From contig JASFYT010000004.1 in the NCBI GenBank assembly GCA_045047085.1, forward strand, positions 102,361 through 166,360: a stretch of 64,000 nucleotides of DNA. Direction: 5' to 3'. Source of the DNA: GCA-2401155 sp045047085 (lineage in GTDB: Bacteria; Pseudomonadota; Alphaproteobacteria; Rhizobiales; Rhizobiaceae). Below, piece after piece: positions 54,289 to 63,145 of this stretch (positions are counted from its first letter, which is position 1; each line of letters starts with the position of its first letter). A model generated the notes under the pieces. That model was not told where the DNA came from and did no database searches. It was given only the letters and a program-made list of their open reading frames with translations. The position numbers and the translations under genes were made by a program.

Positions 54289-55137
54289 CTAGCCATATTC
54301 CGGGCCGGCAATAATCATTGCCCGGCCTTTTCCATCAAAGTCGGGCATATCACCCAAACTCATGCGCACAAAAGCGCGTTGCTTTTTGAAACCGAGCGCA
54401 GACATATGCGCTCCTAATTCCAATCGGTTTTCTTGCAGATCAAAAAATACCGGGCCGTCAGTTGAACCAATGGCGGCATCTAACAAATCTATCGCTTCAG
54501 ATTCACAACTTGCAATTACGGGACCGATATGGGTGGCTCGCTCACCTTGTCGGGTTATTGCAAAACCTGTTTCCGAATTCAGAGAAACGAAACACCTGCT
54601 CCCTGCGCGATTTATAAAGTCATCAATAAGATCGCTACGCTTCGCACCAAAAACTTCTGTATCAATACGCTCAATCCAATCACTGCAATCTGCATTGGCC
54701 TCGCCAATCCTTGCATGATTATAGTCAGTCCCCCCACCCTGCCCTTGCCATCGGGCAAGTCGAATACCGGGGGCAAAGCCCAGTTTTTCATAAAGCTTTT
54801 CTCCTGCCTCTGTGGCATCGAGAATTGGCACCAAATTGCGTTCGCATAGCCACGCAATCCGATCAGTCAACAGATGTGTAGCCAGCCCCTTCCGCTGCAT
54901 GGCCTTTGTAACCAACACCATGCTAATCCAGCCAAAACCACCCGAATATGGTAAAGCAAGCGCGGTGGCATAGACCCCATTTTGTAGGTCTTGCAGAACA
55001 ATTGCATCACCACATTTTCTCATTAATCGCCAATCAAATGGCAATTGATTCCACCCGGCTTCATTTACTAATGCCATCGCTCCATCAATGTGAATATCTC
55101 GCAGAGCCGTGGGTTCAGGACTATCAATACTTGCCAT
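54289..55137 (-). CDS. GNAT N-acetyltransferase with C-terminal YitH/HolE-type domain
   Basis: 282 residues. The N-terminal ~130 residues are a GNAT domain with the acetyl-CoA loop VTKAMQRKGLATHLLTDRIAWL and GEKLYEKLGFAPGIRLARWQG. The C-terminal ~140 residues match the second GNAT-like domain of YitH-type proteins (Acetyltransf_18), ending LGAHMSALGFKKQRAFVRMSLG. Such proteins acetylate small amines. The start overlaps the epimerase stop by 14 bp. Confidence 0.85.
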   Translation of the reverse strand: MASIDSPEPTALRDIHIDGAMALVNEAGWNQLPFDWRLMRKCGDAIVLQDLQNGVYATALALPYSGGFGWISMVLVTKAMQRKGLATHLLTDRIAWLCERNLVPILDATEAGEKLYEKLGFAPGIRLARWQGQGGGTDYNHARIGEANADCSDWIERIDTEVFGAKRSDLIDDFINRAGSRCFVSLNSETGFAITRQGERATHIGPVIASCESEAIDLLDAAIGSTDGPVFFDLQENRLELGAHMSALGFKKQRAFVRMSLGDMPDFDGKGRAMIIAGPEYG

Positions 55138-56167
55138 CTCTCACCTCGAACTTGGTCGGCTTGTCATAAATTTCTCCACCATTGGCGACCCAGTTTGCTA
55201 CCCAATTGATCAGCAAATCCAGAGAAGCCTGAGGATAGCCAAACACCCGGTGCGCTAATGCAGTGTTGGTTAACCAAGCATGGTCAGCCTCCTGGCCGGT
55301 AATCAAAGCTTCCTTTTTAAAGTGTTTGGCAAATGCCTCAGCAGCCCAACGGACAGAAATTGTTTCGGGTCCACTAATATTGATTGGGCTTGTTGGCACT
55401 GTTGTGTAAGCCAAGCTGCGCAGCGCCATCACATTAACATCCCCCTGCCAAACCACATTGACATGCCCCATGGTGACATCAATCGACTGGTCATTTAGAA
55501 CCTTGCTGGCAATATCGACCAACACCCCGTAGCGAAGATCCACAGCATAATTCAAACGAAACAATCGGCCTGGTGTGTTGTGTTGTTGTGAAAAATACTC
55601 AAAAATGCGTTCGCGGCCAATACATGACATAGCATATTCGCCGGGGGGATCAGGCGCCAATTCTTCCGTTGCACCGCCAGAAGCAACCGGCACAAACGGA
55701 TAGACACAACCTGTAGAAAAAACAATCACACGGCTATTTTGATATCGCTGCGCAACAAGTCCCGGCATAAAACTGTTCATCGCCCATGTGCGGGATTGAG
55801 CTCCGGATGAACCAAATTTTTGTCCAGCCAAGAAAATCACATTGGCAGCATCTGGTAGTTTTTTGATTGCTTCATGATCCAATAGATCGGCTTTAATTGT
55901 TTTTAGACCGTAACTTTCAAGTTGCTGCTGAAGCTTCGAATTTGAAAAGCGGGAAACTGCATATACAGTTTTTTGCGGGCAGGCACGTTTTGCCATACGG
56001 GCCAGAGAAGGGCCGATTTTTCCACCAACACCCAGAACCATGATATCTCCATCAAGAGAAGAAAGCTCCTCCTCTAATGCGGGTGTGGGCCTGGATAATA
56101 ATTCCTCCAGGCTTTCCAGATCTGCAATAATCTTGGGTAATTTTGAGTGCGAAATTTTTTGCGTCAT
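55124..56167 (-). CDS. NAD-dependent epimerase/dehydratase family protein
   Basis: About 347 residues from the ATG at 56167, which has GGAG 9 nt upstream; the ATG at 56191 overlapping the amidase stop (ATGA) is an alternative. The extended SDR fold has the glycine motif IMVLGVGGKIGPSLARMAKRA near residue 45. The usual YxxxK is changed: the segment after VIVFSTGCVYPF reads GEYAMSCIGRERI, with Ser/Cys/Ile between Tyr-Ala-Met and no lysine three residues on. The enzyme may therefore be altered. The role in the operon is unknown. Confidence 0.75.
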   Translation of the reverse strand: MTQKISHSKLPKIIADLESLEELLSRPTPALEEELSSLDGDIMVLGVGGKIGPSLARMAKRACPQKTVYAVSRFSNSKLQQQLESYGLKTIKADLLDHEAIKKLPDAANVIFLAGQKFGSSGAQSRTWAMNSFMPGLVAQRYQNSRVIVFSTGCVYPFVPVASGGATEELAPDPPGEYAMSCIGRERIFEYFSQQHNTPGRLFRLNYAVDLRYGVLVDIASKVLNDQSIDVTMGHVNVVWQGDVNVMALRSLAYTTVPTSPINISGPETISVRWAAEAFAKHFKKEALITGQEADHAWLTNTALAHRVFGYPQASLDLLINWVANWVANGGEIYDKPTKFEVRDGKY

Positions 56168-56187
56168 TTTTGGTGTCTCCATTAAAT

Positions 56188-57597
56188 TCATGCTGGATGC
56201 CCAGGTGTTGCTCTCTTTCGATCCCAAGAATAAGCCTGTTCATATTGATGGCTGAATTGTAGTAGCAACTGTTCCGAATAAAGTGGTCCGATCACTTGGA
56301 CCGCGAGCGGCAGTCCATCGCCATCAGTTCCACAAGGCAGAGTTACTGCGGGCTGTCGGGTAAGATTAAAGGGAAAGGTGTATGGAGACCAAAATCGACT
56401 GCTCGGTAAATTTGCAGGGCCATCAATACCCACTTCAAATGTTGTGCACGCCAATGCCGGTGTTAAAAGCAAGTCGAACTTTGTATGAAACTTGTTCATT
56501 TCACGGCAAATTTTTGCACGTTCGGCATCTGCCGCTAAAAATGTTTTAATGTTGGCATCGCTTCTGCTTTCCCTAATATGTGCAGCGAGACCCGGATCCA
56601 TTTGCGATAATTTGCTTTCATCAACCTCTGCAAATGCAGCAACCGACATTCCAGCGCGCAAATCATTATAAACATCAGTTGGATCATCAAACGGTGCAGA
56701 AACCTCTTCAATTACATGCCCCAGCGCTTCGAATTGCATAAGTGTTCTTTCAGCTGCATCCAAAACTGCCCGTTGCGGATTGGCAAACCCCAGGTCTGGT
56801 GACCAACCGATGCGTAATTTACGATCAAAATTTTCAATATCTCGGGAAAGGTCCATTTCCAATGGCGGCAAAGCGACCCCATCTCGCCAATCACCGCCAC
56901 TCAAAATGTTGAGTAAATTAGCGGCATCCGCAACGGACCAGCTTATTGGACCACTCGCTGCAAAACTTCCATAAGGTGTAGGCGGATAGGAGGGCACACG
57001 CCCAGCTGTCGGTTTTATTGAGAAGAGCCCGCACATTGCAGCAGGTATGCGAAGTGAGCCACCCGCATCGGTTCCGATAGCGAGTGGTCCCATTCCAGAG
57101 GCAACAGCTGCTGCTGCCCCGCCGCTACTGCCGCCAGGTGTACGAGTGAGGTCCCATGGATTTCTACTGATACCAGTGAGCGGACTATCAGTGACCCCTT
57201 TCCATGCAAATTCCGGCGTAGTCGTCTTTCCTAGCAAAACGGCGCCTGCTTCGCGGATACGGGCAACCGGCGGACTATCTTCGTTCCACGGGCCATCTTT
57301 TGGGATGTTTTTGGATCCGCGTAGGGTTGGCCACCCCTTTGTTAACAAAATATCCTTCACCGAAATCGGCAAACCGTCTAGGGGGCCTTTCTGGCTACCG
57401 GATTGCCAACGGAGTTCGGATTCCTCTGCCATTGCCAAGGTCGTGTTTTTATCAACAAGACAAAAGGCATTAATTGCGGGATCAAATTCGTCGATACGCT
57501 CAAGGCATGATTTGGCAACCTCGACGGGCGAGAATTGCTTCTCTTTAAAGCCCTTGATCAGTTGTGTTCCTGTTAATTCAAATAGACTTGTTTGCAT
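56188..57597 (-). CDS. Amidase (amidase-signature family)
   Basis: 469 residues from the ATG at 57597, chosen for GAGAGGGA about 8 nt upstream and its place 14 bp after the permease stop. The Ser-cisSer-Lys triad is intact: K81 (PISVKDILLTKG), S157 (GGSSGG) and S181 (GTDAGGSLRIP). Amidase-signature enzymes hydrolyse amides to acid and ammonia; GatA is also a member, but no gatB/C genes are near. In an NMT1/SsuABC-type uptake operon it probably hydrolyses the imported nitrogen compound in the cytoplasm. Confidence 0.92.
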   Translation of the reverse strand: MQTSLFELTGTQLIKGFKEKQFSPVEVAKSCLERIDEFDPAINAFCLVDKNTTLAMAEESELRWQSGSQKGPLDGLPISVKDILLTKGWPTLRGSKNIPKDGPWNEDSPPVARIREAGAVLLGKTTTPEFAWKGVTDSPLTGISRNPWDLTRTPGGSSGGAAAAVASGMGPLAIGTDAGGSLRIPAAMCGLFSIKPTAGRVPSYPPTPYGSFAASGPISWSVADAANLLNILSGGDWRDGVALPPLEMDLSRDIENFDRKLRIGWSPDLGFANPQRAVLDAAERTLMQFEALGHVIEEVSAPFDDPTDVYNDLRAGMSVAAFAEVDESKLSQMDPGLAAHIRESRSDANIKTFLAADAERAKICREMNKFHTKFDLLLTPALACTTFEVGIDGPANLPSSRFWSPYTFPFNLTRQPAVTLPCGTDGDGLPLAVQVIGPLYSEQLLLQFSHQYEQAYSWDRKRATPGHPA

Positions 57598-57610
57598 GGA
57601 TAAATCCCTC

Positions 57611-58438
57611 TCAATCAAGTCGCGCATCTTGGACAACAAACAGGCGCTCCAATACAACAATTATCACGTATAATGAAACACCGATCAGGCTGAGCAGGAT
57701 GACAGCCATAAACATCGCCGCAGTATCCAATACCGCCTGCACTTGAATCATAAGGTAGCCAAGGCCATTTTCCGACGCGATAAACTCGCCAACAATAGTT
57801 CCAGCCACAGCGAGAATACTACTGACTTTTGCTCCGGAAAATATGTATGGAAGAGAGTTTGGAAGTTGAATTTTTGTAAATATTTGCCAACGCGTAGCTT
57901 TTAGTGATCGAACCAGTTCCAGCATTTCCGGATCAACTTCACGCAACCCGCGTAAGGTGGTCAGCAGCATTGGAAAAAAAGCGATCACAAAAGTAATCAA
58001 AATATTGGTACTAATTCCATACCCGAACCAGACCACAAATAGCGGACCAAGCGCTATTTTTGGTATCATACTAAATGTCACAAATAGGGAAAACATCCAG
58101 ACAAAAAACCATCGGAACCAGTAAAAAATGACAGCAACTGCGATCCCAAATAAAATTGCAATTATGTAGCCGACATATATCTCTAAGGCCGTAACTAAAA
58201 AATTCAGTCCCCAAGCATAATTATCCTGAGAAAGGGTTTGAAACGTCTCATATGGGGACGGAAGAATGAATGCAGGAATGTTGCCAAAGGCAGTAACCAT
58301 GTACCAAATCAAAATAATCAGAGAGTGAGAAAATATAATTGGAAATAGTGCGGGATACCGATAATGCACTTCAATAATAAAATTTGGTTTTGGAATATCC
58401 GAATTTGAATTCTCGGACTTTGAAACTATGTTTTTCAT
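57611..58438 (-). CDS. ABC transporter permease (SsuC/TauC/ThiX-like)
   Basis: A 275-residue binding-protein-dependent permease with about six TM segments. The EAA loop is ELVRSLKATRWQIFTKIQLPNSLPYIFSGAKVS. It is the first gene of the minus-strand operon after TetR and lies behind the operator at 58460-58475. It works with the ATPase at 52411-53208 and the binding protein at 59294-60301. Confidence 0.92.
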   Translation of the reverse strand: MKNIVSKSENSNSDIPKPNFIIEVHYRYPALFPIIFSHSLIILIWYMVTAFGNIPAFILPSPYETFQTLSQDNYAWGLNFLVTALEIYVGYIIAILFGIAVAVIFYWFRWFFVWMFSLFVTFSMIPKIALGPLFVVWFGYGISTNILITFVIAFFPMLLTTLRGLREVDPEMLELVRSLKATRWQIFTKIQLPNSLPYIFSGAKVSSILAVAGTIVGEFIASENGLGYLMIQVQAVLDTAAMFMAVILLSLIGVSLYVIIVVLERLFVVQDARLD

Positions 58439-58459
58439 TTTTTGGCTCGACCGTTATTT

Positions 58460-58475
58460 AACCAACCATTTGGTT
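58460..58475. promoter_or_regulatory. TetR operator in front of the permease operon
   Basis: The inverted repeat AACCAACCATTTGGTT lies 22 bp upstream of the permease start. The same half-sites with the same spacing occur at 59179-59194. Confidence 0.75.
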
Positions 58476-58522
58476 GATTTATAAATCATGGCAAAAGCGG
58501 TGTCAAGCTGGTAAGAAATATC

Positions 58523-59173
58523 TTATGTGTCGGTAAGGGCTGACATTGCAAAATCTACTACGTGCCGCCGACGCTCTGCCACGGATACATAGTCCAGAAG
58601 ATTGCGTCCAAATATTCTGGACAAGGTGTGAGAATTTGCAAAGTAGAAAAATGAAAGCCCGGCGATGGAAATATAAACCTGATAAGGATCAAGACCTTCT
58701 TTGAAATCTCCACGGTCAAGGGTTTCTTTAATCATCTCAATAATAGGTCGGTTCATAGGCTCAAGTTGTTTAGAATCATCCAAATGCCGGCCCAAATGGG
58801 TGTTTTCATCCGTAACAAGCGCAACAAAGTCCCGATTTTTGTCCAAATAATCAAATGAAAACTCTATAAGCACACGCATCGCATCTCTGGCAGGAAGTCC
58901 GCCAAGGTCCAAAGCACGCTCCTCCTCCCTAATTTTCTGGTAGGCCTCTTCGAGCACCGCGGTATACAAACCCTCCTTGTTTCCGAAATAATGATAGACA
59001 AGCTGCTTATTGACGCCAGCCAGTTCTGCAATGAGCCCTACACGTGCGCCTTCCAGACCTCGCCCGGAAAATTCCTTCCGCGCAGCATCCAGCAGCGCCT
59101 GACGGGTATTGTCCCCATCAGCTTTCTTTCTGCGACCGCCCCGGTTTTTGGTAGGTTTCTTGCTCTGGGTCAT
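58523..59173 (-). CDS. TetR family transcriptional regulator
   Basis: 216 residues. A basic N-terminus (KKPTKNRGGRRKKADGDNTRQ) is followed by the TetR helix-turn-helix VGLIAELAGVNKQLVYHYFGNKEGLYTAVLEEAY. The ligand domain resembles the RutR/YcdC type, and RutR senses pyrimidines. Two matching operators flank the gene, one 6 bp before its own start and one before the permease operon, so it likely represses itself, the permease operon and the divergent binding-protein gene. Confidence 0.92.
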   Translation of the reverse strand: MTQSKKPTKNRGGRRKKADGDNTRQALLDAARKEFSGRGLEGARVGLIAELAGVNKQLVYHYFGNKEGLYTAVLEEAYQKIREEERALDLGGLPARDAMRVLIEFSFDYLDKNRDFVALVTDENTHLGRHLDDSKQLEPMNRPIIEMIKETLDRGDFKEGLDPYQVYISIAGLSFFYFANSHTLSRIFGRNLLDYVSVAERRRHVVDFAMSALTDT

Positions 59174-59178
59174 TTATC

Positions 59179-59194
59179 AACCAACTGTTTGGTT
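59179..59194. promoter_or_regulatory. TetR operator between tetR-type gene and binding-protein gene
   Basis: The inverted repeat AACCAACTGTTTGGTT lies 6 bp upstream of the TetR start and 100 bp upstream of the divergent binding-protein gene. It differs from 58460-58475 only in the central four bases. Confidence 0.75.
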
Positions 59195-59293
59195 ACTGTT
59201 GACATCAATTGTGATTATCTCTAACTTTATTAGGCCAGCAACTCATAGGTTTCAACTTAAGGGGCTTGGTATATTCAAATTGGGAGAATTTCA

Positions 59294-60301
59294 ATGCGCA
59301 AGACAAAATTTGTATCAAGTGTAATTGCACTTGCTCTATCTGCAATGTCCTACTCGGGTAATGTTTATGCCAGTGACAAAATTACGTTTGTTCTAAACTG
59401 GTTTCCAACGGCTGATCATTCACCTTATTATTACGCTAAGGAAAATGGATGGTATACAGATGCAGGCCTTGACGTAAAAATTGAGACCGCAAAAGGATCA
59501 GCCGCATCGTCTCAGCGCATTGGACTTGGTCAGGCCCAATTGGGTGTTGCCGATTTGCCGACTGCATTTATAGCGCGTGGAAAAGGAATCGATATGGTTG
59601 CCGTAATGGCAATCTATGCGAATTCGCCACAAGGGTTTTATTGGCGTAAAAGCGTGAGCGGCATCAACACACCAAAAGATTTCCCTGGCCATTCAATCGG
59701 CAATCCTCCGGGCGATGCAGCACGTGCAATGTGGCCTGCATTTGCACAAGCTGTCGGAATTCCGGTAGATTCTGTAAAATTTGTTAACATTGCTCCGCAA
59801 GCAAAAATGCCGAGCCTAATGTCAAACCAAATTGACATCACAAGCGATTTCTACAATGGACATGATCTCAAGTTAGATAAAATCGGTGATGATATGGGCT
59901 TCGTTGCATGGCGGGATGTTGGTGTTAATCCTTATGGTAACTCAATTTTTGCAAACACCAAATATTTGAAAAGTCATGGAAAAAATGTAGCTAAATTTAT
60001 CGCAGTTACACAAAAGGCCTTCAACGCCTGCGCAAACAACCATGCCCCATGCATTGATGCTCTATTAAAAAATGTCAGTGGCAAAAATCGTGATCGGCAG
60101 ATGGACCAATGGCTTCGTGTCGAAGAATTAATGTCAACTGAACAAACCCGCACCAAGGCGCTAGGCTATCTTGATCCGGCCGGACTTGAAGCAACTTATG
60201 AGCTGGTAAACAAATATTTCAAGCTGGACAAACCGTTTGATGTAAAAACGGCATTCACTAACGAATATCTGGACGACCAGCTCAAAGCGCCAGGCAAATA
60301 A
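59294..60301 (+). CDS. ABC transporter substrate-binding protein (NMT1/THI5-like)
   Basis: 335 residues. A signal peptide MRKTKFVSSVIALALSAMSYSGNVYA precedes an NMT1/ThiY/SsuA-type binding domain starting ITFVLNWFPTADHSPYYYAKENGWYTDAGLDV. GGGAGAA is a good ribosome site. NMT1-type proteins bind thiamine pyrimidines or related nitrogenous ligands, which would fit the amidase and RutR-like regulator nearby, but the ligand is not proven. It is transcribed away from its permease and ATPase genes, under the shared TetR operator. Confidence 0.92.
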   Translation: MRKTKFVSSVIALALSAMSYSGNVYASDKITFVLNWFPTADHSPYYYAKENGWYTDAGLDVKIETAKGSAASSQRIGLGQAQLGVADLPTAFIARGKGIDMVAVMAIYANSPQGFYWRKSVSGINTPKDFPGHSIGNPPGDAARAMWPAFAQAVGIPVDSVKFVNIAPQAKMPSLMSNQIDITSDFYNGHDLKLDKIGDDMGFVAWRDVGVNPYGNSIFANTKYLKSHGKNVAKFIAVTQKAFNACANNHAPCIDALLKNVSGKNRDRQMDQWLRVEELMSTEQTRTKALGYLDPAGLEATYELVNKYFKLDKPFDVKTAFTNEYLDDQLKAPGK

Positions 60302-60327
60302 TATTTTGATCCGATGAATCCAGATAG

Positions 60328-60358
60328 CATAAGCATTGGAAATATCCCAAAGCTTATG
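60328..60358 (+). terminator. Strong hairpin after the binding-protein gene
   Basis: CATAAGC/GCTTATG and TTGG/CCAA form an 11-bp stem with one A-A mismatch and a 7-nt loop, 26 bp after the stop. No T-run follows, so it may protect the mRNA 3' end or act as a weak terminator. Confidence 0.5.
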
Positions 60359-60590
60359 CGACAAGGGAAAACGGGTGCTAACAGTATTGAGTTAGGTCCT
60401 GACCCTAGATGTTTCAATTTAACTTATTCTTTAAACAGCTACATCGTTACAATTTCGCACATGATCGGTTGGGATCACCGGACGTGTCACGATTGTTCCC
60501 CAATCTCGAAATCATATGAAGAAAAATTGACAATTATAGTTAGGGGCCATATAATCGGTACACTAATTAAAATATTCGGATTTAAATTTC

Positions 60591-61100
60591 ATGTTTTTTC
60601 TAAAAGATCTGCCGACCGACGGGACATTGAGCGAGTTCGCCAAGCGTTATGCAGACCTGGAACCGTCTGCGCTAAAAGCATGTGTATCTTTGCTGCGCAC
60701 TGGTAGCGATACGCTGGCGGCGTTTGAGAGACATCTAGGCAGGCATGACCTGTCACAGGGGAGTTTTCTTACCTTGATTGTCATGAATAGAACCCCTGAG
60801 GAAGAAGCTGTTCCTTCGGTCCTCGCAGAACAGGTTGGAGTTACGCGGGCAACCATGACTGGTCTGTTGGACCGCCTTGAACGAAAGGGATATGTCGCTA
60901 GGTTCGCTCATTCGAAAGACAGACGGAAAATTACTGTGCAACTCACGCCTTCCGGGCGCAGTGTTCTCAACGGAATGCTCCCGGACTATTACGGACATAT
61001 CGCAAAACTCATGAAGAATTTGGATGAAAGCGAGAGGCAGAACCTTATTTCGCTTTTGGAGAAAGTAAACCAGGGGCTTGAAACATTGCCAAGCGGCTGA
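60591..61100 (+). CDS. MarR family transcriptional regulator (third)
   Basis: 169 residues with the MarR winged helix: LAEQVGVTRATMTGLLDRLERKGYVARFAHSKDRRKITVQLTPSGR. The N-terminal 40 residues resemble the dimer helices of HTH regulators for stress or detoxification genes. It precedes two hydrolase genes by 91 bp and may control them. The 290-bp gap before it holds only the hairpin at 60328-60358. Confidence 0.9.
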   Translation: MFFLKDLPTDGTLSEFAKRYADLEPSALKACVSLLRTGSDTLAAFERHLGRHDLSQGSFLTLIVMNRTPEEEAVPSVLAEQVGVTRATMTGLLDRLERKGYVARFAHSKDRRKITVQLTPSGRSVLNGMLPDYYGHIAKLMKNLDESERQNLISLLEKVNQGLETLPSG

Positions 61101-61191
61101 AGTTTTGTTCTTATTGTTAGGTGCCTTATAATAAGGCTGCTAATCTTAAGAAGTAGCCGGCCAAACATATCGATTAAGAAGGAAAAACACG

Positions 61192-61929
61192 ATGGGAAAA
61201 AAGAAATTGATTACGCTCCTGTTATTGGCGCTAATTGTGCCGGTGGTCGCCGTCTATGGAATTAGCTATGTAGCTGCCTATAAAGTGCTCCATTCACCGC
61301 GCCAGGCAACCTTGAAAACTCCGGCTGACTATGGGCTGGACTACGAAAAAATCAGCTTTGAAAGCACAGATAAGATTCCCCTGAAAGGCTGGTGGATACC
61401 TAGCAAGGGCGATGCCGTCATTTTCGTTATCCACGGATACGGTGCCAACAAAGCAGGTTGGCTGGGAAAAGATATAAACGGAAAAGAGGAGTATCTTGAC
61501 TGGCTGGCCTCTGCACCATCATTGAACAAGGCCGGTTTTAACCTAGTCTATTTCGATTTGCGGGCGAGCGGCGAAAGCGGTGGCGACATGATAACCCTTG
61601 GCAAATATGAAGCCAACGACCTTATGGGTGCAGTAAAGTGGGTGCTTGCCAATAAAAAGCGAAGCGATGGCAGCAAGTTCGCCAGTGTCGGCTTGTTGGG
61701 CATGTCCATGGGTGGCAACGTCTCCCAAATCAGTCCGATACCTGTGATGTTCATCCAGGCCGAAAAGGATGAGATTGGCGATATCAAGGATGTTCAACTT
61801 ATTTTCAAAAATGCAGGGGAACCAAAAAAGCTCGTGATTTTACCGAATGCGCTTCGTTTTGAAGCTTACAGATATCCGGCTGAAAAACCGGAAAAAGTCA
61901 TCTCCTTCTTTTCGAAGCACTTGATGTGA
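61192..61929 (+). CDS. Alpha/beta hydrolase, probably inactivated by an internal deletion
   Basis: 245 residues. An N-terminal TM/signal anchor (LITLLLLALIVPVVAVYGISYVAAY) is followed by an alpha/beta hydrolase with HGYGANKAGW (oxyanion region) and nucleophile S172 in GMSMGG. Right after GGNVS the chain jumps to QISPIPVMFIQAEKDEI, so about 60-70 residues covering the cap and two strands are missing; intact relatives have about 300 residues. The block where the catalytic His should be reads NALRFEAYRY, without His. Both defects suggest a dead enzyme. Confidence 0.8.
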   Translation: MGKKKLITLLLLALIVPVVAVYGISYVAAYKVLHSPRQATLKTPADYGLDYEKISFESTDKIPLKGWWIPSKGDAVIFVIHGYGANKAGWLGKDINGKEEYLDWLASAPSLNKAGFNLVYFDLRASGESGGDMITLGKYEANDLMGAVKWVLANKKRSDGSKFASVGLLGMSMGGNVSQISPIPVMFIQAEKDEIGDIKDVQLIFKNAGEPKKLVILPNALRFEAYRYPAEKPEKVISFFSKHLM

Positions 61930-61953
61930 ACCTTGAAACTGGAAATTAGTTTG

Positions 61954-62532
61954 ATGAAAAATACTGCCACAAAAGATGTAATTGTACTCCTTGAGTTTCA
62001 AAACCAGTGGACAAAGCCGGGACTTTTCAACCTGCTCGTAAAACGCGAGTTAAAACGGCAGAATGTCATTGAAAATACGATCCGTTTGACAAAAGCGGCC
62101 CGGGCAAAAAACATACCCATTTTACAAGCCCCTTTGTGGGTGGATCCAAATAACCTCAAAGGTCTGTATGCAAATCTGACCAGGGGGTTGTTTTTTAGAA
62201 AAGGCCACAGGCTGGGCGAGGTTGATCCAGACATTTTGTCTGATACCGATATCATTATTCGAGGGCGAACGGCATTTGATGCGTTCATTGGATCAGAACT
62301 CGATGATGCACTGATACCTTATAAGGATTGCCGGATATTATTTGCAGGGTTTGCAACTGACCAGTGCGTTTTGAAAACAATCAGGACAGCCCTGAAACGA
62401 GGGTATGACGCTCACCTGATCGCTGATTGTTCCGCAACATTTGGGAAACTCATTCAAAGCAGTACTGAACGAAAACTAACCGGTCGCGTTGTCAACAGCG
62501 AGCAGCTAATTGAAATGTACAACAGCGAATGA
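61954..62532 (+). CDS. Isochorismatase-family cysteine hydrolase
   Basis: About 192 residues from the ATG at 61954. The fold is recognised from IVLLEFQNQW at the start, IIRGRTAFDAFIGSELDDAL in the middle and FAGFATDQCVLKTIRTALKRGYDAHLIADC at the catalytic cysteine. Cys is present (TDQC), but the Asp expected in the first strand reads Glu and the Lys before the RTAF segment reads Arg. These conservative changes may alter activity. The family hydrolyses isochorismate, nicotinamide, N-carbamoyl compounds and others. Confidence 0.8.
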   Translation: MKNTATKDVIVLLEFQNQWTKPGLFNLLVKRELKRQNVIENTIRLTKAARAKNIPILQAPLWVDPNNLKGLYANLTRGLFFRKGHRLGEVDPDILSDTDIIIRGRTAFDAFIGSELDDALIPYKDCRILFAGFATDQCVLKTIRTALKRGYDAHLIADCSATFGKLIQSSTERKLTGRVVNSEQLIEMYNSE

Positions 62533-63145
62533 AATTTTCTGTTTTATTTGGTGGGCTATTTCCAAAACAGGAAATGCTCTGATCCCTGAAAAACATCAAA
62601 TTACAATTCGATGAATTTGGGAGAATGGCAACTAATCTGGCCGCAACATGCGCAAGATTAAGGCCATCCGCTGGTCTGGTAAAATCTATTCAGGCCACGT
62701 TATTGTACTTGGAGCTAATTCAGTCAAACTTGAAGGCTGTGTCTTTGGTGGCCTGATTTGCAGGGGCAAAACCTGGAGCCGCCGGTAATACGTCCAGTAA
62801 ACCCGACCTAACGCGGATTGAAAGCATGGATTAGAGCGTGCCTCCGAAAAGTGGATACCGGTTTTGGGATAAAGACACGGCTTGAACGAATAGATAGCGC
62901 AGAGGTGTGAATCAGAATTGTCACGACCTGCGCTAGTGTCCCATCACTTAGATAAAATCGGCTATTTTCAACTGCTCGAATTGTCAAAGTAGTTTGATCT
63001 TCAACTCGACATGGTACGCTTATCAAGCCACCGTCCAATGATGAGCAATACGATATCGACAGCGTTTGCTCCTCAAGTATGTTGAATAAATCGGACCTTT
63101 CACAGGCTGATATAAAGAACCATCACCTAAGGAGAGAAAGCTATT
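62533..63145. other. Intergenic region with a palindromic repeat
   Basis: About 610 bp. A 46-codon frame at 62648-62788 (start MRKIKAIRWSGKIYSGHVIV) has no clear ribosome site and I do not call it a gene. The repeat at 62829-62884 is the only distinct element. An AAGGAGAGAAAG at 63129-63140 is the ribosome site of the next gene. Confidence 0.5.
62829..62884. repeat. Dispersed palindromic repeat of rhizobial type
   Basis: The stretch beginning GATTAGAGCGTG with a central CCGAAAAGTGG...CCGGTTTTGGG imperfect hairpin resembles, from memory, the repeat family containing CCGAAAAGTG and CGGTTTTCGG found hundreds of times in rhizobial genomes. It is one reason for suggesting Hyphomicrobiales. Confidence 0.5.

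Noticed and set aside
62829..62884. CRISPR-like or tRNA-like element
   Set aside because: A single imperfect palindrome without regular spacers or cloverleaf; it fits a dispersed rhizobial repeat better.
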